From NCBI RefSeq assembly GCF_037029465.1, contig NZ_JAYMEM010000026.1, forward strand, positions 310,001-374,000: a DNA stretch of 64,000 bases. Direction: 5' to 3'. Below are positions 8,667 through 16,951 of this stretch, in pieces. Below the pieces are notes generated by a model. The model worked only from the letters and a program-made list of their open reading frames with translations, searched no databases and was not told the DNA's origin. Every line of letters starts with the position of its first letter. Within the stretch, counting starts at the first letter, position 1. Origin of the DNA: Mesoflavibacter sp037029465 (lineage in GTDB: Bacteria > Bacteroidota > Bacteroidia > Flavobacteriales > Flavobacteriaceae). The translations under genes were made by a program, and so were the position numbers.

Positions 8667-9089
8667 ATGCAATACACAAAAGAAGAAGTGCTAGCACAAG
8701 CCAATAAAGCTAGTAAAAATACATTAATGGAAACTTTAGAAATAGAAATGGTAGATTTTGGACCAGATTTTTTAGTAGCCAGAATGCCAGTTACTTCAAA
8801 GGTACATCAACCAGATGGTGTGTTACATGGTGGCGCAACAGCAGCACTAGCAGAAAGTGTAGGTAGTTTTGCATCGGTTATTTTTACAGACTCTAATTTA
8901 ATGGTTAGAGGCTTAGAAATTACTGCAAATCACGTAAAAAGTATTAGAGAAGGATTTGTGTTTGCAAAAGCAACATTTTTACACAAAGGTCGTACCACGC
9001 AATTGTTGGATATTAGAGTTACCGATCAAGATGACAACTTAATTTCTATCTGTAAATTGTCAACTATTTCTTTACCAAAAAAGAAGTAA
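8667..9089 (+). CDS. menI: Hotdog-fold thioesterase, probable DHNA-CoA thioesterase
   Basis: 140-residue PaaI/YdiI-type hotdog protein. The sequence HQPDGVLHGGATAALAESVGS (~46-66) contains the HGG motif and the downstream acidic catalytic residue in AES; LEITANHVKSIREGFVFAKA forms the central strands. It is followed 3 bp later by menF and starts the menaquinone region, so the likely job is hydrolysis of 1,4-dihydroxy-2-naphthoyl-CoA before MenA. The hotdog family is promiscuous, so the substrate rests on context. The MenI symbol is functional inference. Confidence 0.82.
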   Translation: MQYTKEEVLAQANKASKNTLMETLEIEMVDFGPDFLVARMPVTSKVHQPDGVLHGGATAALAESVGSFASVIFTDSNLMVRGLEITANHVKSIREGFVFAKATFLHKGRTTQLLDIRVTDQDDNLISICKLSTISLPKKK

Positions 9090-9092
9090 TTA

Positions 9093-10217
9093 ATGCAGCA
9101 ATCGTTTTTCAATCAATTACAAAATCGTTTAGTAAATCAGTTACCATTTGTAGCGTATCGTAAGCCAAATGAGACTAGCGTTTCTGCTATTTTACAAAAG
9201 AATGACGCTGTAAATTATTATCAAGATTTTACTAATTCTGGTTTTGTGTTTTCACCATTTGAAAATATTGAAAACGCTATTATTTTTCCTTTAAATGAAA
9301 GTGAAATTATTGAGTTTAAAGATGAAATAATTTTAGATGAAACGGAACATTCTCAACCCAATTTCAATCTAGAAAATAGAGAAGAAGCAAAGCAATTTCA
9401 TATTAATTTAGTTGAAAATGCTGTAAAAGCAATTAAAAACGAAAGTTTTAAAAAAGTAGTCGTTTCCAGAGTTGAACAATCGCCATTTAATAGTTCAGAA
9501 ACTATTTTGCTATTTAAAAGATTGCTAAATAACTATAAGACTGCAATGGTGTATTGTTGGTACCATCCAAAAGTAGGTTTGTGGTTAGGAGCAACACCAG
9601 AAACGTTATTAAAAATTGAAGGTAACCGATTGCAAACAATGTCGTTAGCAGGTACACAACCGTATGTAAATACAACTGACGTAACTTGGCAAAATAAAGA
9701 AATTGAAGAGCAACAATTTGTTACCGATTTTATTGTAGATAGCCTTAAACCATTGGTGAACAGAGTAAGTACTACAAAACGACAAACGATAAAAGCTGGT
9801 CAATTACTACACTTACAAACAAAAATTTCGGCAGTTTTTGATAAAGCTAATTTCAACTTTAAAAATGTTTTAAAAGCTTTACATCCAACGCCAGCAGTTT
9901 GTGGATTACCAAAAGCACCAGCCAAAGATTTCATTTTAAAAAATGAAAATTATAATCGTGAGTTTTATACTGGTTTTTTAGGTGAACTTAATTTTACGCA
10001 AACAAAATCAAGAAATACCAACCGTAAAAATGTAGAAAACAATGCTTACCAAAGCATTAAAACAGTCACTAATTTATTTGTTAATTTACGTTGTCTTCAA
10101 ATAAAAAATGATCAAGCTTTAATCTACGTTGGTGGCGGAATTACAAAAGATTCTAACCCAGAAAAAGAATGGGAAGAAACCGTTGCAAAAAGCTTAACCA
10201 CAAAAAGCTTACTTTAA
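9093..10217 (+). CDS. menF: Isochorismate synthase
   Basis: 374-residue chorismate-binding enzyme that converts chorismate to isochorismate, the first committed step of menaquinone synthesis. Family signatures are GLWLGATPETLLKIEG (~163), MSLAGTQP (~181), LHLQTKISA (~248), HPTPAVCGLPK (~267), REFYTGFLGE (~288) and the terminal IYVGGGITKDSNPEKEWEE with catalytic and Mg-binding glutamates. The N-terminal half is short compared with E. coli MenF (~431), as is usual in flavobacteria. It lies between the thioesterase and menD. EntC-type siderophore function is possible by homology alone, but the men neighbours argue for menaquinone. Confidence 0.92.
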   Translation: MQQSFFNQLQNRLVNQLPFVAYRKPNETSVSAILQKNDAVNYYQDFTNSGFVFSPFENIENAIIFPLNESEIIEFKDEIILDETEHSQPNFNLENREEAKQFHINLVENAVKAIKNESFKKVVVSRVEQSPFNSSETILLFKRLLNNYKTAMVYCWYHPKVGLWLGATPETLLKIEGNRLQTMSLAGTQPYVNTTDVTWQNKEIEEQQFVTDFIVDSLKPLVNRVSTTKRQTIKAGQLLHLQTKISAVFDKANFNFKNVLKALHPTPAVCGLPKAPAKDFILKNENYNREFYTGFLGELNFTQTKSRNTNRKNVENNAYQSIKTVTNLFVNLRCLQIKNDQALIYVGGGITKDSNPEKEWEETVAKSLTTKSLL

Positions 10218-10263
10218 TCCAGATTTCTTTTAAAATCAAATTCATTTAGACTTAAAAATTGCG

Positions 10264-10271
10264 TATTTTTG
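10264..10271 (+). promoter_or_regulatory. -7 element TATTTTTG upstream of menD
   Basis: TATTTTTG lies 8 nt before the ATG at 10280. A promoter here would give a very short leader, and it argues against an upstream TTG start at 10259, which would precede the element. Confidence 0.5.
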
Positions 10272-10279
10272 TAAGTAGA

Positions 10280-12028
10280 ATGAAGTACCCAAAAATTCCC
10301 TTAGCACAGACCATTGTTCAGCTTTGTAAAGCTAAACAAATCCAACATATTGTTTTATCACCTGGTAGTCGTAATGCACCATTAACTATTGGTTTTACGC
10401 ATGACGATTATTTTAAATGCTACAGCATTGTAGACGAGCGTTGTGCGGCATTTTTCGCACTTGGTATAGCGCAACAAATTAAAGCGCCAGTTGCAGTTGT
10501 TTGTACGTCTGGTAGCGCTTTGTTAAATTATTATCCAGCAGTTTCAGAAGCTTTTTATAGCAATATTCCTTTAGTTGTTTTAAGTGCAGATCGACCAAAA
10601 TATTTGGTAGGTATTGGTGACGGACAGACCATTAATCAAGAAGATGTCTATAAAAATCACATTTTATATTCGGCAAATTTGAAGTTAGATTTAGACGAAA
10701 AAAAATCTAAAAAAGAAGACGATTTACCGATAATGAAAAACATTGAAAATAGATTAGAGTCTTTTTTAGGTTTACAGCAAAATATTCAAGAATTTAATGA
10801 AACCGAAATTAATAAAGCCATAAATATTTCTATAGAAAATTTAGGTCCTGTACATATTAATATTCCTTTTGACGAGCCACTTTATGATCGGGTAGATGTA
10901 CTTTCGGTAAACCCAAAAGTCATTCTTCCAAATATTAAAAATGAAGAGGAAACGGACTATCAAAACTATGCTGAAATTTGGAATAAAGCAGATAGAAAAT
11001 TGGTTTTAGTTGGAGTTTTAGACCCAAATTCTGTAGAGCAAAAATATATCAATCAATTAGCAGAAGATGATAGTGTTTTGATTATGACTGAAACCACGTC
11101 AAACCTTCATCATCCAAGGATTATTCCTAGTATTGATAAGTTAATTGCAGCATTAAATGCAGATGAATTTGACGTGCTAAAACCAGAAATTGTATTGACT
11201 TTTGGCGGATTAATAGTTTCAAAAAAGATAAAACGATTTTTAAGAGATTATCAACCAAAGCATCATTGGCATGTTGGTAAACAAAAGGCTAATGATACAT
11301 TTTTTGTTTTGGATAAAGTGTTTAAACAAACAGAAAATTCATTTTTTAAAGCCTTTTTGCCGCTTACTATACCTAATCAAAGTAAATATGCTTCATTTTG
11401 GTTATTACAGTTTGAAAAGCGTAGAAAAAATCATCAAAACTATATAGATAATATTGCGTTTACAGACTTTAAAGTTTTTGATTCTATTTTAAAAACAGTA
11501 CCAAATAATTGGCAACTTCAAGTTAGTAACAGCTCAACGATTAGATATTTACAGTTATTTGATGTTAATCCAACGCTAGAAGTCTTTTGCAATCGTGGTA
11601 CAAGTGGTATTGATGGTAGTACAAGTACAGCAATTGGAGCTGCTATAGGCAATACTAAACCAACACTTTTTGTTACAGGCGATTTATCCTTTTTTTATGA
11701 TAGTAATGCTTTGTGGAATAATTACATCCCAAAAGACTTTAGGATTATTGTTATAAATAATGAAGGTGGCGGTATTTTTAGAATTCTGCCAGGTCATAAA
11801 AATACTGCTAATTTTGATTATTATTTTGAAACTAAACATCATTTAACAGCAGAGCATCTTTGTAAAATGTATGATTTTAATTATGAAAGAGTTAATAACG
11901 AAATTCAATTAAAAGAAGCTCTTTCAGAATTTTACAAACCGTCTAATCAGCCTAAATTGTTAGAGGTTTTCACACCTTCAACAAAAAATGATGAAGTTTT
12001 ATTAGATTATTTTAAAACGATAAAATAA
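10280..12028 (+). CDS. menD: MenD: SEPHCHC synthase
   Basis: 2-succinyl-5-enolpyruvyl-6-hydroxy-3-cyclohexene-1-carboxylate synthase, a ThDP/Mg enzyme joining isochorismate and 2-oxoglutarate. I start it at ATG 10280 (MKYPKIPLAQTIVQLC, 582 residues) because an in-frame TTG at 10259 lies upstream of the likely -7 element. N-terminal PYR domain: HIVLSPGSRNAPLTIGF, VDERCAAFFALGIAQ with the ThDP-activating Glu, and CTSGSALLNYYPAVSEA. C-terminal PP domain: NRGTSGIDGSTSTAIGAA and VTGDLSFFYDSNALWNN (~467), the GDLSF..N metal/ThDP motif. Length matches the family (~556-580). It sits between menF and DUF2853. Confidence 0.95.
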   Translation: MKYPKIPLAQTIVQLCKAKQIQHIVLSPGSRNAPLTIGFTHDDYFKCYSIVDERCAAFFALGIAQQIKAPVAVVCTSGSALLNYYPAVSEAFYSNIPLVVLSADRPKYLVGIGDGQTINQEDVYKNHILYSANLKLDLDEKKSKKEDDLPIMKNIENRLESFLGLQQNIQEFNETEINKAINISIENLGPVHINIPFDEPLYDRVDVLSVNPKVILPNIKNEEETDYQNYAEIWNKADRKLVLVGVLDPNSVEQKYINQLAEDDSVLIMTETTSNLHHPRIIPSIDKLIAALNADEFDVLKPEIVLTFGGLIVSKKIKRFLRDYQPKHHWHVGKQKANDTFFVLDKVFKQTENSFFKAFLPLTIPNQSKYASFWLLQFEKRRKNHQNYIDNIAFTDFKVFDSILKTVPNNWQLQVSNSSTIRYLQLFDVNPTLEVFCNRGTSGIDGSTSTAIGAAIGNTKPTLFVTGDLSFFYDSNALWNNYIPKDFRIIVINNEGGGIFRILPGHKNTANFDYYFETKHHLTAEHLCKMYDFNYERVNNEIQLKEALSEFYKPSNQPKLLEVFTPSTKNDEVLLDYFKTIK

Positions 12029-12107
12029 ACTTTATCGGTAAAAAATACTTTTTATCGTGTTTGTAGTATTTCTTTACGGTATGTATGAAAAGTAGGTCAA
12101 AAAATTG

Positions 12108-12115
12108 TACCTTTA
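12108..12115 (+). promoter_or_regulatory. -7-like element TACCTTTA before the DUF2853 gene
   Basis: TACCTTTA differs from TAnnTTTG only at the last base and lies 35 nt before the ATG at 12151. It supports that start over the in-frame ATG at 12085. Confidence 0.4.
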
Positions 12116-12150
12116 AAGTAGCTAAAAACATTAATCTAAAAATTATAATT

Positions 12151-12489
12151 ATGAGTAAACGTGATGAATTAATTACCAAATACGCTGCAGATTTAAAAGA
12201 TAAATGTGGTGTAAGTCCAGATATGGATTTGTTAACAAAAGTGACTATTGGTTGTGGCCCATCAATCTACAATGCTGACTCAGCAACAGTTTCAGGATCA
12301 GATCAATCAGAATTAGATACAGTAAAAAACAATTTTTTGATTAAAAAATTAGGTTTAAAAGACGGACCAGAATTAGATAAAGCTATAGATTCTGTTATGG
12401 AAACTTACGGAAGATCTAACAGAAATAAATACAGAGCAGTAGTATATTACTTATTAACTAAACACTTTAAAAAAGAGTCTGTTTATTAA
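12151..12489 (+). CDS. DUF2853 family protein
   Basis: 112-residue small soluble protein starting MSKRDELITKYAADLKDKCG. It matches the conserved Bacteroidota DUF2853 family by its features: KCGVxPDMDLLTKVTIGCGPSIYNAD, NNFLIKKLGL and YGRSNRNKYRAVVYYLLTKHFKKESVY. Function is unknown. An in-frame ATG at 12085 would add 22 basic residues unlike the family, so I prefer 12151. It has its own probable promoter and terminator and is a separate transcription unit inserted in the menaquinone region. Confidence 0.85.
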   Translation: MSKRDELITKYAADLKDKCGVSPDMDLLTKVTIGCGPSIYNADSATVSGSDQSELDTVKNNFLIKKLGLKDGPELDKAIDSVMETYGRSNRNKYRAVVYYLLTKHFKKESVY

Positions 12490-12504
12490 TTGATAAAAAA
12501 ATTA

Positions 12505-12542
12505 TAAAAAAAGCGTTACACATTTCTGTAGCGCTTTTTTTA
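12505..12542 (+). terminator. Rho-independent terminator after the DUF2853 gene
   Basis: AAAAAAGCG...CGCTTTTTT stem with an inner TACA/TGTA pair, followed by T's. It directly precedes the cvfB promoter. Confidence 0.8.
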
Positions 12543-12548
12543 TATGCT

Positions 12549-12556
12549 TACATTTG
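12549..12556 (+). promoter_or_regulatory. -7 element TACATTTG before cvfB
   Basis: A perfect TAnnTTTG element 4 nt before the ATG at 12561, implying a leaderless or nearly leaderless transcript. Confidence 0.5.
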
Positions 12557-12560
12557 CAAA

Positions 12561-13397
12561 ATGATACAAATAGGAGAATACAATACACTTGAAATTTTAA
12601 GAGATACGCAACCAGGACTTTTTCTTGGTGATAGCGAAGGTAACGAAGTATTGTTGCCAAATAGATATGTACCACAACATTTTGAGATAGGAGATAAGAT
12701 TGAAGTATTTGTTTACTTAGATAATGAAGAACGTATCATAGCTACAACAACAAAACCTTACATTAAAAATGGAGAATTTGCAATGCTACGCTGTAATGAG
12801 GTTTCTAAATACGGTGCATTTTTAGATTTTGGTTTAGTTAAAGAATTATTCTGCCCATTTAAAGAACAAGCCTTTCCGATGAAAAAAGGAGGTTGGTATT
12901 TAGTACGTTGTTATGTAGATGAAAAGACAGAACGCCTTGTTGCATCAAGCAAAACCAATAGGTTTTTAGACAATACTAATCTAACTGTAGAGCAGTTTGA
13001 AGAAGTAGATTTAATAGCATCTCATCCTAGTGATATTGGAATGAATGTAATTGTTAACGGTGTGCATTCTGGCTTAATATATAAGGACAACATTTACCAA
13101 GACATAAGTGTTGGTGATAAGTTACAAGGAATTGTCAAAAAAATAAGACTTGGTAACAAATTAGATATTGCTTTAGGACAAGTAGGTTATAGAAGTATAG
13201 AGCCAAATGCTGATAAAATTTTAGAAGAATTAAAAGATAACTCAGGCTTTTTACCATTAAACGATAAATCTAATCCAGACGAAATTAAAGACGCTTTAGA
13301 GATGAGTAAAAAAAGCTTTAAAAAAGCAATAGGTAATCTATATAAGCAAAAGTTAATTTTAATTAAAGAAGACGGTATATATCTTAAAAAGCAATAG
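12561..13397 (+). CDS. cvfB: CvfB-like S1 RNA-binding protein
   Basis: 278 residues resembling CvfB/YitL: consecutive S1-like beta-barrel domains (IGEYNTLEILRDTQPGLFLGD at ~2-22; GEFAMLRCNEVSKYGAFLDFGL at ~68; the segment VNGVHSGLIYKDNIYQDISVGDKLQGIVKKIR at ~165) and a C-terminal winged helix (PDEIKDALEMSKKSFKKAIGNLYKQKLILIKEDGIYLK). In Staphylococcus, CvfB is an RNA-binding virulence regulator; the role in Bacteroidota is not established. It overlaps the convergent gene downstream by 14 bp. Confidence 0.88.
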   Translation: MIQIGEYNTLEILRDTQPGLFLGDSEGNEVLLPNRYVPQHFEIGDKIEVFVYLDNEERIIATTTKPYIKNGEFAMLRCNEVSKYGAFLDFGLVKELFCPFKEQAFPMKKGGWYLVRCYVDEKTERLVASSKTNRFLDNTNLTVEQFEEVDLIASHPSDIGMNVIVNGVHSGLIYKDNIYQDISVGDKLQGIVKKIRLGNKLDIALGQVGYRSIEPNADKILEELKDNSGFLPLNDKSNPDEIKDALEMSKKSFKKAIGNLYKQKLILIKEDGIYLKKQ

Positions 13398-13821
13398 TTT
13401 TTTTACTATTTAAGAGGTCTAAGTTTTTAGCTTGACACCATTTTATACTCTCATAAAGGTTGTCAAAACGTTTAATTTCAGTTTTAGAAAAAAGCTTTTC
13501 CATTAACGCATTGTACCAGCTACTTTCACTGTTTGTTACAACTGCATAACTGTTTAATCTAAGTTGTTTTTTATTGAAATTTAACCAATCTGAAGGTTTA
13601 ATAGAATATTTATTAACTCTATTAGAGATGTAACTAACACTATAATTTTCACCATAAAACTTTATAGCGTAATCAATAACTTTTTTAGCTTCTTCCCATG
13701 TATATGTTATTCCTTCGTTTAATTCAGAAATAATTATACCATCCATAAAATAAAAATTTCCGTGGTCAGAAATATAGATGTCTTTTATTTGATCTGCTAA
13801 ATTTGAATCTGCTATTTTCAC
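13384..13821 (-). CDS. Unknown protein, paralogue of the gene at 13995-14417
   Basis: 145 residues, no signal peptide or membrane segment. I do not recognise a named family. It shares with the adjacent upstream gene a central pattern: a strand with YFxDGIIISELNEG, an ~25-residue helix, and YISNRVNKYS. The alternating strand/helix layout with a conserved SNR loop resembles a small alpha/beta (STAS/SpoIIAA-like) fold, but that is inference. Its end overlaps cvfB by 14 bp on the opposite strand. It has its own start region downstream of the terminator that closes the paralogue. Confidence 0.75.
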   Translation of the reverse strand: MKIADSNLADQIKDIYISDHGNFYFMDGIIISELNEGITYTWEEAKKVIDYAIKFYGENYSVSYISNRVNKYSIKPSDWLNFNKKQLRLNSYAVVTNSESSWYNALMEKLFSKTEIKRFDNLYESIKWCQAKNLDLLNSKKTIAF

Positions 13822-13914
13822 TATTGGGATAAATTAAGGTGCAAATTTAAGTGTTATAGATACCTTTATAAAATTAAAGAAACAGTTTTCGATTAATTAT
13901 ATACTTTACTCGTT

Positions 13915-13956
13915 AAAAAAACTACTAGCCATAGGTTAGGGCTATTGGCTAGTAGT
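13915..13956 (-). terminator. Terminator of the 13995-14417 gene
   Basis: Perfect 11-bp inverted repeat ACTACTAGCCA / TGGCTAGTAGT (13921-13931 and 13946-13956), followed on the minus strand by TTTTTT. Lying between the two paralogues, it separates them into two transcripts. Confidence 0.75.
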
Positions 13957-13994
13957 CAGGGTAACTAAATAATTAGCCACACTTAGGGAATAAT

Positions 13995-14417
13995 TTACGC
14001 TATCATATTTAACTGATTTAGTAAATATAGACTAACATAATTGTAGGCTTCAGTTAAATTTTTAAAGTCAAAATAAGGTGTTTTACAAAATTGTTTTTCA
14101 AAGAATAAACTTTTGTAAGTAAATTGATTATAGTAAACCGTTAAAAAGGCTTTCATATTAGGAAATATGTTGCAAAACTTTTCAAAGTCTATCGCGTTTG
14201 TAGAAAACTCATTTACTCTATTAGATAGATAAATAAATGGTTTATCTCCAAAATGGTTTTGTATTAATTCCATGTGTTCTTCACCAACATTTAATGATAC
14301 GTGAGCACCTGCATTAATTTCACTTACAACAACATTATCATAAAAATAAAGGCTACCTAAGTTAGCATTATTAATGGCTTCAACACAGTTGATAAGTTTG
14401 GTTTCTTTGATATTCAT
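13995..14417 (-). CDS. Unknown protein, paralogue of the gene at 13384-13821
   Basis: 140 residues, soluble. Same layout as its neighbour: SLYFYDNVVVSEINAGAHVS, then a helix and FIYLSNRVNEFSTNAIDFEKF, then a less conserved C-terminal half containing several aromatic residues. Identity between the pair is low outside the FYDNVVVSEIN and LSNRVNEFS blocks, so the duplication is old. No function can be named. It is transcribed away from menB, with a 283-bp AT-rich gap between them. Confidence 0.75.
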   Translation of the reverse strand: MNIKETKLINCVEAINNANLGSLYFYDNVVVSEINAGAHVSLNVGEEHMELIQNHFGDKPFIYLSNRVNEFSTNAIDFEKFCNIFPNMKAFLTVYYNQFTYKSLFFEKQFCKTPYFDFKNLTEAYNYVSLYLLNQLNMIA

Positions 14418-14700
14418 TTTAAATGGATTAATAACTCTACAAAGTTAAATTGCTTATTATCAGCGATTAACCTTGTTAGGTAGTTAAAACTAATAATTCG
14501 GTTAAGTGTAAAAATTAACGATAAAATAAATTTTTTGTGAGAAAAATCTTTTTTAATTATTGGTAATGAGTGAATTACATTAATTTATTTTAAATTTTAT
14601 AACTCATATTTTCAATTGAAATATCAGTATTTATAGATAAAAATGAAGTAATAATCTATTTTTAATTATTTTTATACACTGAAAAAAGAACTTTATAAAA
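14418..14700. other. AT-rich divergent intergenic region before menB
   Basis: 283 bp without an ORF, very AT-rich, between a minus-strand unknown gene and plus-strand menB. It contains a 12-bp palindrome TTTCAATTGAAA at 14610-14621 but no clear TAnnTTTG promoter that I could place with confidence. Confidence 0.5.
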
Positions 14701-15540
14701 ATGAATCAAATCAATTGGCAAACCGCTAAAGAATATCAAGATATAACTTATAAAAAATGTGATGGTGTAGCAAGAATTGCATTTAACAGACCAGATGTGC
14801 GTAATGCGTTTAGACCTCAAACCACAAAAGAATTATACGATGCTTTTTATGATGCAAATGAAGATACTTCAATAGGCGTCGTGCTTTTATCGGCAGAAGG
14901 CCCATCATCAAAAGACGGAATTTACAGTTTTTGTTCAGGAGGCGATCAAAAAGCAAGAGGACATCAAGGTTATGTTGGAGAAGATGGTTATCACAGATTA
15001 AATATTTTAGAAGTACAACGATTAATAAGATTTATGCCTAAAGCAGTTATTGCTGTTGTGCCAGGTTGGGCAGTTGGTGGCGGACACAGTTTACACGTGG
15101 TTTGCGATTTAACATTAGCAAGTAAAGAACATGCTATTTTTAAGCAAACCGATGCAGATGTAACTAGCTTTGATGGTGGATATGGTTCTGCATATCTTGC
15201 AAAAATGGTTGGACAGAAAAAAGCACGCGAGATTTTCTTTTTAGGAAGAAATTACTCTGCACAAGAAGCTTATGAAATGGGAATGGTAAATGCAGTCATA
15301 CCTCATGCAGATTTAGAAGATACTGCTTACGAATGGGCACAAGAAATATTAGCAAAATCACCAACTTCTATTAAAATGTTGAAGTTTGCAATGAATTTGA
15401 CAGATGACGGAATGGTAGGTCAACAAGTCTTTGCAGGTGAAGCAACTAGATTAGCTTACATGACAGACGAAGCTAAAGAAGGTCGTGATGCCTTTTTAGA
15501 AAAACGTAAGCCTAACTTTCCTAAAAAATGGATTCCTTAA
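14701..15540 (+). CDS. menB: 1,4-dihydroxy-2-naphthoyl-CoA synthase
   Basis: 279-residue crotonase-fold enzyme that cyclises o-succinylbenzoyl-CoA to DHNA-CoA. Signatures are RIAFNRPDVRNAFRPQT, FCSGGDQKARG (oxyanion hole region, ~79), PGWAVGGGHSLHVVCDLTLAS (~121) and DVTSFDGGYGSAYLAKMVGQKKAREIFFLGR, which are specific to MenB rather than generic enoyl-CoA hydratases. Length matches (~270-285). menA begins 1 bp after the stop, so they form an operon. Confidence 0.96.
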   Translation: MNQINWQTAKEYQDITYKKCDGVARIAFNRPDVRNAFRPQTTKELYDAFYDANEDTSIGVVLLSAEGPSSKDGIYSFCSGGDQKARGHQGYVGEDGYHRLNILEVQRLIRFMPKAVIAVVPGWAVGGGHSLHVVCDLTLASKEHAIFKQTDADVTSFDGGYGSAYLAKMVGQKKAREIFFLGRNYSAQEAYEMGMVNAVIPHADLEDTAYEWAQEILAKSPTSIKMLKFAMNLTDDGMVGQQVFAGEATRLAYMTDEAKEGRDAFLEKRKPNFPKKWIP

Positions 15541-15541
15541 A

Positions 15542-16447
15542 ATGAAAAATACTTTAAAGTGGATATCTGCAATGCGATTACGTACGCTTCCATTATCAAT
15601 TTCTGGGATAATTGTAGCATCGTGTCTAGCAGAATATAATGGTGTTTTTGATCTAAAAATATTTGTATTAGCGATTTTAACAACGCTTAGTTATCAAATT
15701 TTATCCAACTTGGCTAACGATTATGGAGATGGTGTAAAAGGAACAGATAACGATGATCGTATTGGTCCGCAAAGAGCATTACAAAGTGGCGCTATTACAA
15801 AAGATGAAATGTTTAATGCCATAAGAATAAACATATTAATTTCTATTGTGTTAACTGTAGGATTGGTATACTATTCTTTTGGATCGGATCACTTTCTTTT
15901 GGCTTTACTCTTTTTTGGATTAGCTGGATTAGCGGTTAGAGCAGCAGTTAAATATACTGTAGGAAATTCAGCTTATGGATATCGTGGTCGTGGTGATATT
16001 TATGTGTTTATATTTTTTGGTTTAGTAAGCGTTATTGGTTGCTATGTATTGTATGCTAAACAAATTGATCATGTTGTTATTTTACCAGCTATTAGTATTG
16101 GGTTGTTAAGTACAGCGGTTTTAAACCTTAATAATATGAGAGATATTATTTCTGATACAAAATCAAATAAAATTACACTAGCAGTTAAATTAGGTAAAGA
16201 AAATGCAAAAAATTATCATTATTTTTTAGTTGGAGGCGCCATGTTTTGTGCTGTACTTTTTGGTATTTTTTATTATACGTTTTCACCGTTTAGTTTATTG
16301 TTTGTAATTGCTTTTATTCCGTTATCATTGCATTTGTCTAAAGTTAACAAAGTGTCAGACCCAAAGAATTTTGACCCAGAATTAAAAAAATTAGCATTAT
16401 CAACAGTATTGTATAGTATACTTTTAGGTGTTGGGTATTTACTTTAA
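15542..16447 (+). CDS. menA: 1,4-dihydroxy-2-naphthoate polyprenyltransferase
   Basis: 301-residue UbiA-superfamily integral membrane enzyme that attaches the polyprenyl tail to DHNA, giving demethylmenaquinone. About eight to nine hydrophobic helices are visible. The two Asp-rich motifs are NLANDYGDGVKGTDNDDR (~56-73) and NNMRDIISDTKSNK (~197-210). The N-terminus WISAMRLRTLPLSISGI is typical of MenA. It is translationally close to menB (1-bp gap) and followed at 10 bp by a small secreted protein gene. Confidence 0.95.
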   Translation: MKNTLKWISAMRLRTLPLSISGIIVASCLAEYNGVFDLKIFVLAILTTLSYQILSNLANDYGDGVKGTDNDDRIGPQRALQSGAITKDEMFNAIRINILISIVLTVGLVYYSFGSDHFLLALLFFGLAGLAVRAAVKYTVGNSAYGYRGRGDIYVFIFFGLVSVIGCYVLYAKQIDHVVILPAISIGLLSTAVLNLNNMRDIISDTKSNKITLAVKLGKENAKNYHYFLVGGAMFCAVLFGIFYYTFSPFSLLFVIAFIPLSLHLSKVNKVSDPKNFDPELKKLALSTVLYSILLGVGYLL

Positions 16448-16457
16448 TTAATTCGAA

Positions 16458-16949
16458 ATGAAAAATTTATTTATCTTATTATTTTTTCCCTTTTTTTGTT
16501 TTTCTCAAGACTTTGTAATACCAAAGCCAAATATTGAAGAATTAGAAGCAGAATTAAATAGTAGAGAATTTTTATCAGATGAAGTTTATTTATATTTAAT
16601 TAAAAACTTTGATTCAATAGCAAGTAAAAAAGATTTAAAATATTACGATTACGACTCTAATAGTATTTGTTCATTTAATCAGGATTTTTATAAAAATATT
16701 AATTATTTTACAGACTATCAATGTAATGAAGAAGGAGGCTCAAGTTCAATTTTAACTTTACCAAAAACAGATAGAAAAAGTTTAATTATTTGGGTTGAAC
16801 AAATATTTAAAATATATCCAACAGATATTGATCATAGCTGGAATAGTGAAATGACTATTTTTAGACCAACAGATGAAGGAGCTGGATGCTACTATGAAAT
16901 TATAGAAAACAAAACATCGACAATGGTTAAGATATATTGTGGCTGTTAA
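16458..16949 (+). CDS. Small secreted protein of unknown function
   Basis: 163 residues with a clear signal peptide (MKNLFILLFFPFFCFSQ, cleavage after Ser/Gln ~16). The mature part is acidic and aromatic-rich with four Cys residues in its second half (ICSFN, DYQCNEE, GAGCYYE, YCGC), which could form disulfides in the periplasm. No family is recognised. It is 10 bp after menA and may simply ride the same transcript. It ends 2 bp from the convergent SDR gene. Confidence 0.75.
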   Translation: MKNLFILLFFPFFCFSQDFVIPKPNIEELEAELNSREFLSDEVYLYLIKNFDSIASKKDLKYYDYDSNSICSFNQDFYKNINYFTDYQCNEEGGSSSILTLPKTDRKSLIIWVEQIFKIYPTDIDHSWNSEMTIFRPTDEGAGCYYEIIENKTSTMVKIYCGC

Positions 16950-16951
16950 TT

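Noticed and set aside
12085..12150. 22-residue N-terminal extension of the DUF2853 protein
   Set aside because: It precedes the likely -7 element (12108-12115) and does not match the family start.
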